Of a DNA stretch of 64,000 nt, positions 62,191 through 64,000 are shown in pieces (position 1 is the first letter of the stretch; each line of letters opens with the position of its first letter). The notes beneath the pieces are model-generated. The model had not been told where the DNA came from. It saw nothing but the letters and a program-made list of their open reading frames with translations, and ran no database searches. Made by a program: the position numbers and the translations under genes. Origin of the DNA: Lumbricus terrestris (Eukaryota; Annelida; Clitellata; Crassiclitellata; Lumbricidae); assembly GCA_949752735.1 (NCBI GenBank), contig OX457041.1, positions 26,710,205-26,774,204 on the forward strand. Direction: 5' to 3'.

Positions 62191-62510
62191 AGGCAGAAAA
62201 ACAAAAGGCAGAAAATCAAAAGGCAGAAAAACAAAAGGCAGAAAATCAAAAGGCAGAAAAACAAAAGGCAGAAAATCAAAAGGCAGAAAAACAAAAGGCA
62301 GAAAATCAAAAGGCAGAAAATCAAAAGGCAGAAAATCAAAAGGCAGAAAAACAAAAGGCAGAAAATCAAAAGGCAGAAAATCAAAAGGCAGAAAATCAAA
62401 AGGCAGAAAATCAAAAGGCAGAAAATCAAAGGCAGAAAAATAATAAGGCAGAAAAATCAAAAGGCACAAAAATAAAAAGGCAGAAAAATCAAACGGCAGT
62501 TATTTGCATT
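62191..62510 (+). repeat. 15-bp GGCAGAAAATCAAAA array (left arm)
   Basis: About sixteen near-exact 15-bp units, alternating ...AAAAACA and ...AAAATCA, are followed by about five degenerate ones. The alternation gives a 30-bp dimer in the first part. Confidence 0.95.
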
Positions 62511-62865
62511 AAACAAACAATAATCTGACCGCAGAAAATGAAAAGGCAGAAACTGTAAAGGCGGAAAATAAGAAGGCATTGATTGAGAATTGAAACAGTG
62601 GACACCACCCCACTTTTGTAAGCTCCACTTTGCCGCCTAAATATAAATGCACAATTACTTTAAACCTGCTGAAACTGATTAATTGGTTTACCATCGAACA
62701 TCGAACATTATAATATTACAGGCCGATTTTTTTATATTTTGAAATAGTTGGTGAATCAGGACATTTATAACGCTAATGGCGCTTTATATTTTTTTGTGTT
62801 ATAACACTACGCCTGTGACTACGGAATAAATATTCATGAGTTGGTTATGCAACATCTTCATGAGT

Positions 62866-62998
62866 TTCTGCCTTTTGATTTTTCTGCCTTTTGATTTTCT
62901 GCCTTTTGATTTTTCTGCCTTATTATTTTTCTGCCTTTTGATTTTCTGCCTCTTGATTTTCTGCCTTCTGATTTTCTGCCTTTTGATTTTCTGCCTTA
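62866..62998 (-). repeat. 15-bp array (right arm, inverted)
   Basis: About nine units of CTGCCTTTTGATTTT, the reverse complement of the left array. Confidence 0.95.
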
Positions 62999-63069
62999 TG
63001 CAGTGCTCCCCTCTGTTCATTGCTTCGTTTATGGATGAAAATTCTATATGTATCTATACGAATAGTTAT

Positions 63070-64000
63070 AGACGTGCGCCAAAAAGTAATACCCTACGGT
63101 TTTTAGCCCATATCTTGGCCAAATATACGAATTTATAAATCAAACTTTATAGTCTTAAAGGCAATTCATATTTACGTACAATGGTCACATTTCAAAAAAA
63201 TATTTCAAACAGAACAAAAGTTATATCACTTTTAGTGAGGCCACCCACCGTTTTTTGACGATTCAAAAACGAAACGCAAATATTTTTAGTTTTTTTTGCT
63301 AATATCATGACCAGAAGTAAGAATTTCAAAATGAATCTTTACAGGTTTAAAGACAACTCATATTTACACATGATGGCCAGATTTCATCAAAATATTTCAC
63401 ACACATAAAAAGTTATACCACTTTTAGTGAGGCCACCCACCGTTTTTGACGATTCAAAAACGTAACGTATAACAAAGAGTAACAAAAACGTGATTTTATC
63501 AAGTCATGTCTTAAATAACTGTTTGGAACTGAACTTCATAGTGATTCACAACTTGTGTTCAATGTGCCCACCACCAGTGCCAAAACTTCTTTTGAGTCTC
63601 TTTGCAAAGTTCTTGATTAATCTGACAGATTTCTTGTTTACCAATTTCATTGTCATCTTGCTAAGTGACTTCTCAATGACGCGCAGCTACGCTGGTGCCC
63701 TGTTCTTTTTTTAAATAGTAATAATAATCATCGTCTGGCATTATCAAAGCCTTTTTGATGACAATTATTTGAGATGAGACATAATAAAATCGTGTTTTTG
63801 CTACTTTTTGTTGCGTCGCGTTTTTGAATCGTCAAAAAACGGTGGGTATAGCCTCACTAAAAGAACTTTTGTTCTGTTTGAAACATTGTTTTGTAATTTG
63901 ACCATTTTACGTAAATATGAATTACCTTGAGGACTGTAAAGTTTCATTTAAAAATTCGTATCTTTGGCCAAGAAGATATGGGCTGAAAACCATAGGCCTA
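63070..64000 (-). mobile_element. mariner-type family 1 relative, running off the window
   Basis: The left part GCGCCAAAAAGTAATACCCT then ACGGTTTTTAGCCCATATCT is mirrored at the window end (AGATATGGGCTGAAAACCAT). Internal pieces repeat the family 1 subterminal GGCCACCCACCGTTTTTTGA twice and the transposase C-terminal region inverted (63540-63700). A composite of nested or duplicated copies; the right terminus is outside. Confidence 0.65.

Larger units (their letters stand above)
62183..63004. mobile_element. foldback-like element with tandem-array inverted ends
   Basis: The ends ACTGCATAAGGCAGAAAA and TTTTCTGCCTTATGCAGT are inverted copies. The left arm is a tandem array of 15-bp units AAAAGGCAGAAAATC/AAC (about 62191-62510) and the right arm carries the same units inverted (62866-62998). 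The middle (62590-62860) is unrelated single-copy DNA. No target duplication was found. The Lys/Ala/Glu/Asn frames across the arrays are artefacts. Confidence 0.85.

Noticed and set aside
62139..62528. Lys-Ala-Glu-Asn repeat protein, and possible CRISPR-like spacing
   Set aside because: The 15-bp units are contiguous with no spacers, and the same array occurs inverted at 62866; it is a tandem-array transposon end.

Overview
The window is invertebrate animal nuclear DNA: genes split by GT-AG introns, dense nested transposons, simple-sequence arrays and one 200-base run of N. The protein families fit a marine deuterostome or spiralian, but nothing visible fixes the species. The palindrome AGGCCT and, in the right third, GCATGC recur strikingly often.

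Three host genes are supported, all on the + strand. (1) 441-7614: the last nine exons of PIGA, the catalytic subunit of the GPI-anchor GlcNAc transferase; its 5' exons lie left of the window. (2) 17815-24339: a complete five-exon UBE2R/CDC34-type ubiquitin-conjugating enzyme of 245 residues, with a poly(A) signal at 24449. (3) 38594-45912: two exons, in matching phase, of a gene that looks like an extended Cys-loop ligand-gated channel-like subunit; both ends are missing or unresolved. The genes have no obvious functional link.

Between and inside the genes: 10164-17337 is an LTR retrotransposon with 1168-bp LTRs that look identical and a 5-bp target duplication. It has a SCAN-like gag and a Ty3/Gypsy RT-RNase H, but the integrase core and the front of RT are collapsed, and it lies head-to-head with the UBE2R gene. 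At least nine hAT-like elements have exact 8-bp target duplications (2121, 6179, 8157, 8838, 28783, 41809, 43303, 57769 and 58348), and several share one internal motif. Three related mariner-type families (termini beginning CAGGGTG) lie at 40850, 44765, 50013, 53487, 56465 and 63070. There are also a piggyBac-like element, four LINE relics, a tRNA-derived SINE family in three copies, and inverted-array foldback-like structures at 34.1-35.1 kb and 62.2-63.0 kb.

The right third (46-64 kb) has no recognisable host exon. It consists of AT dinucleotide runs, GGAT, GGTC, GGA and CCCCACC arrays and nested transposons. No CRISPR, operon or prokaryotic system is present. The most unusual material is transposon biology: the internally collapsed but young LTR element, the module shared between hAT families, the tandem-array foldback element and the SINE family.
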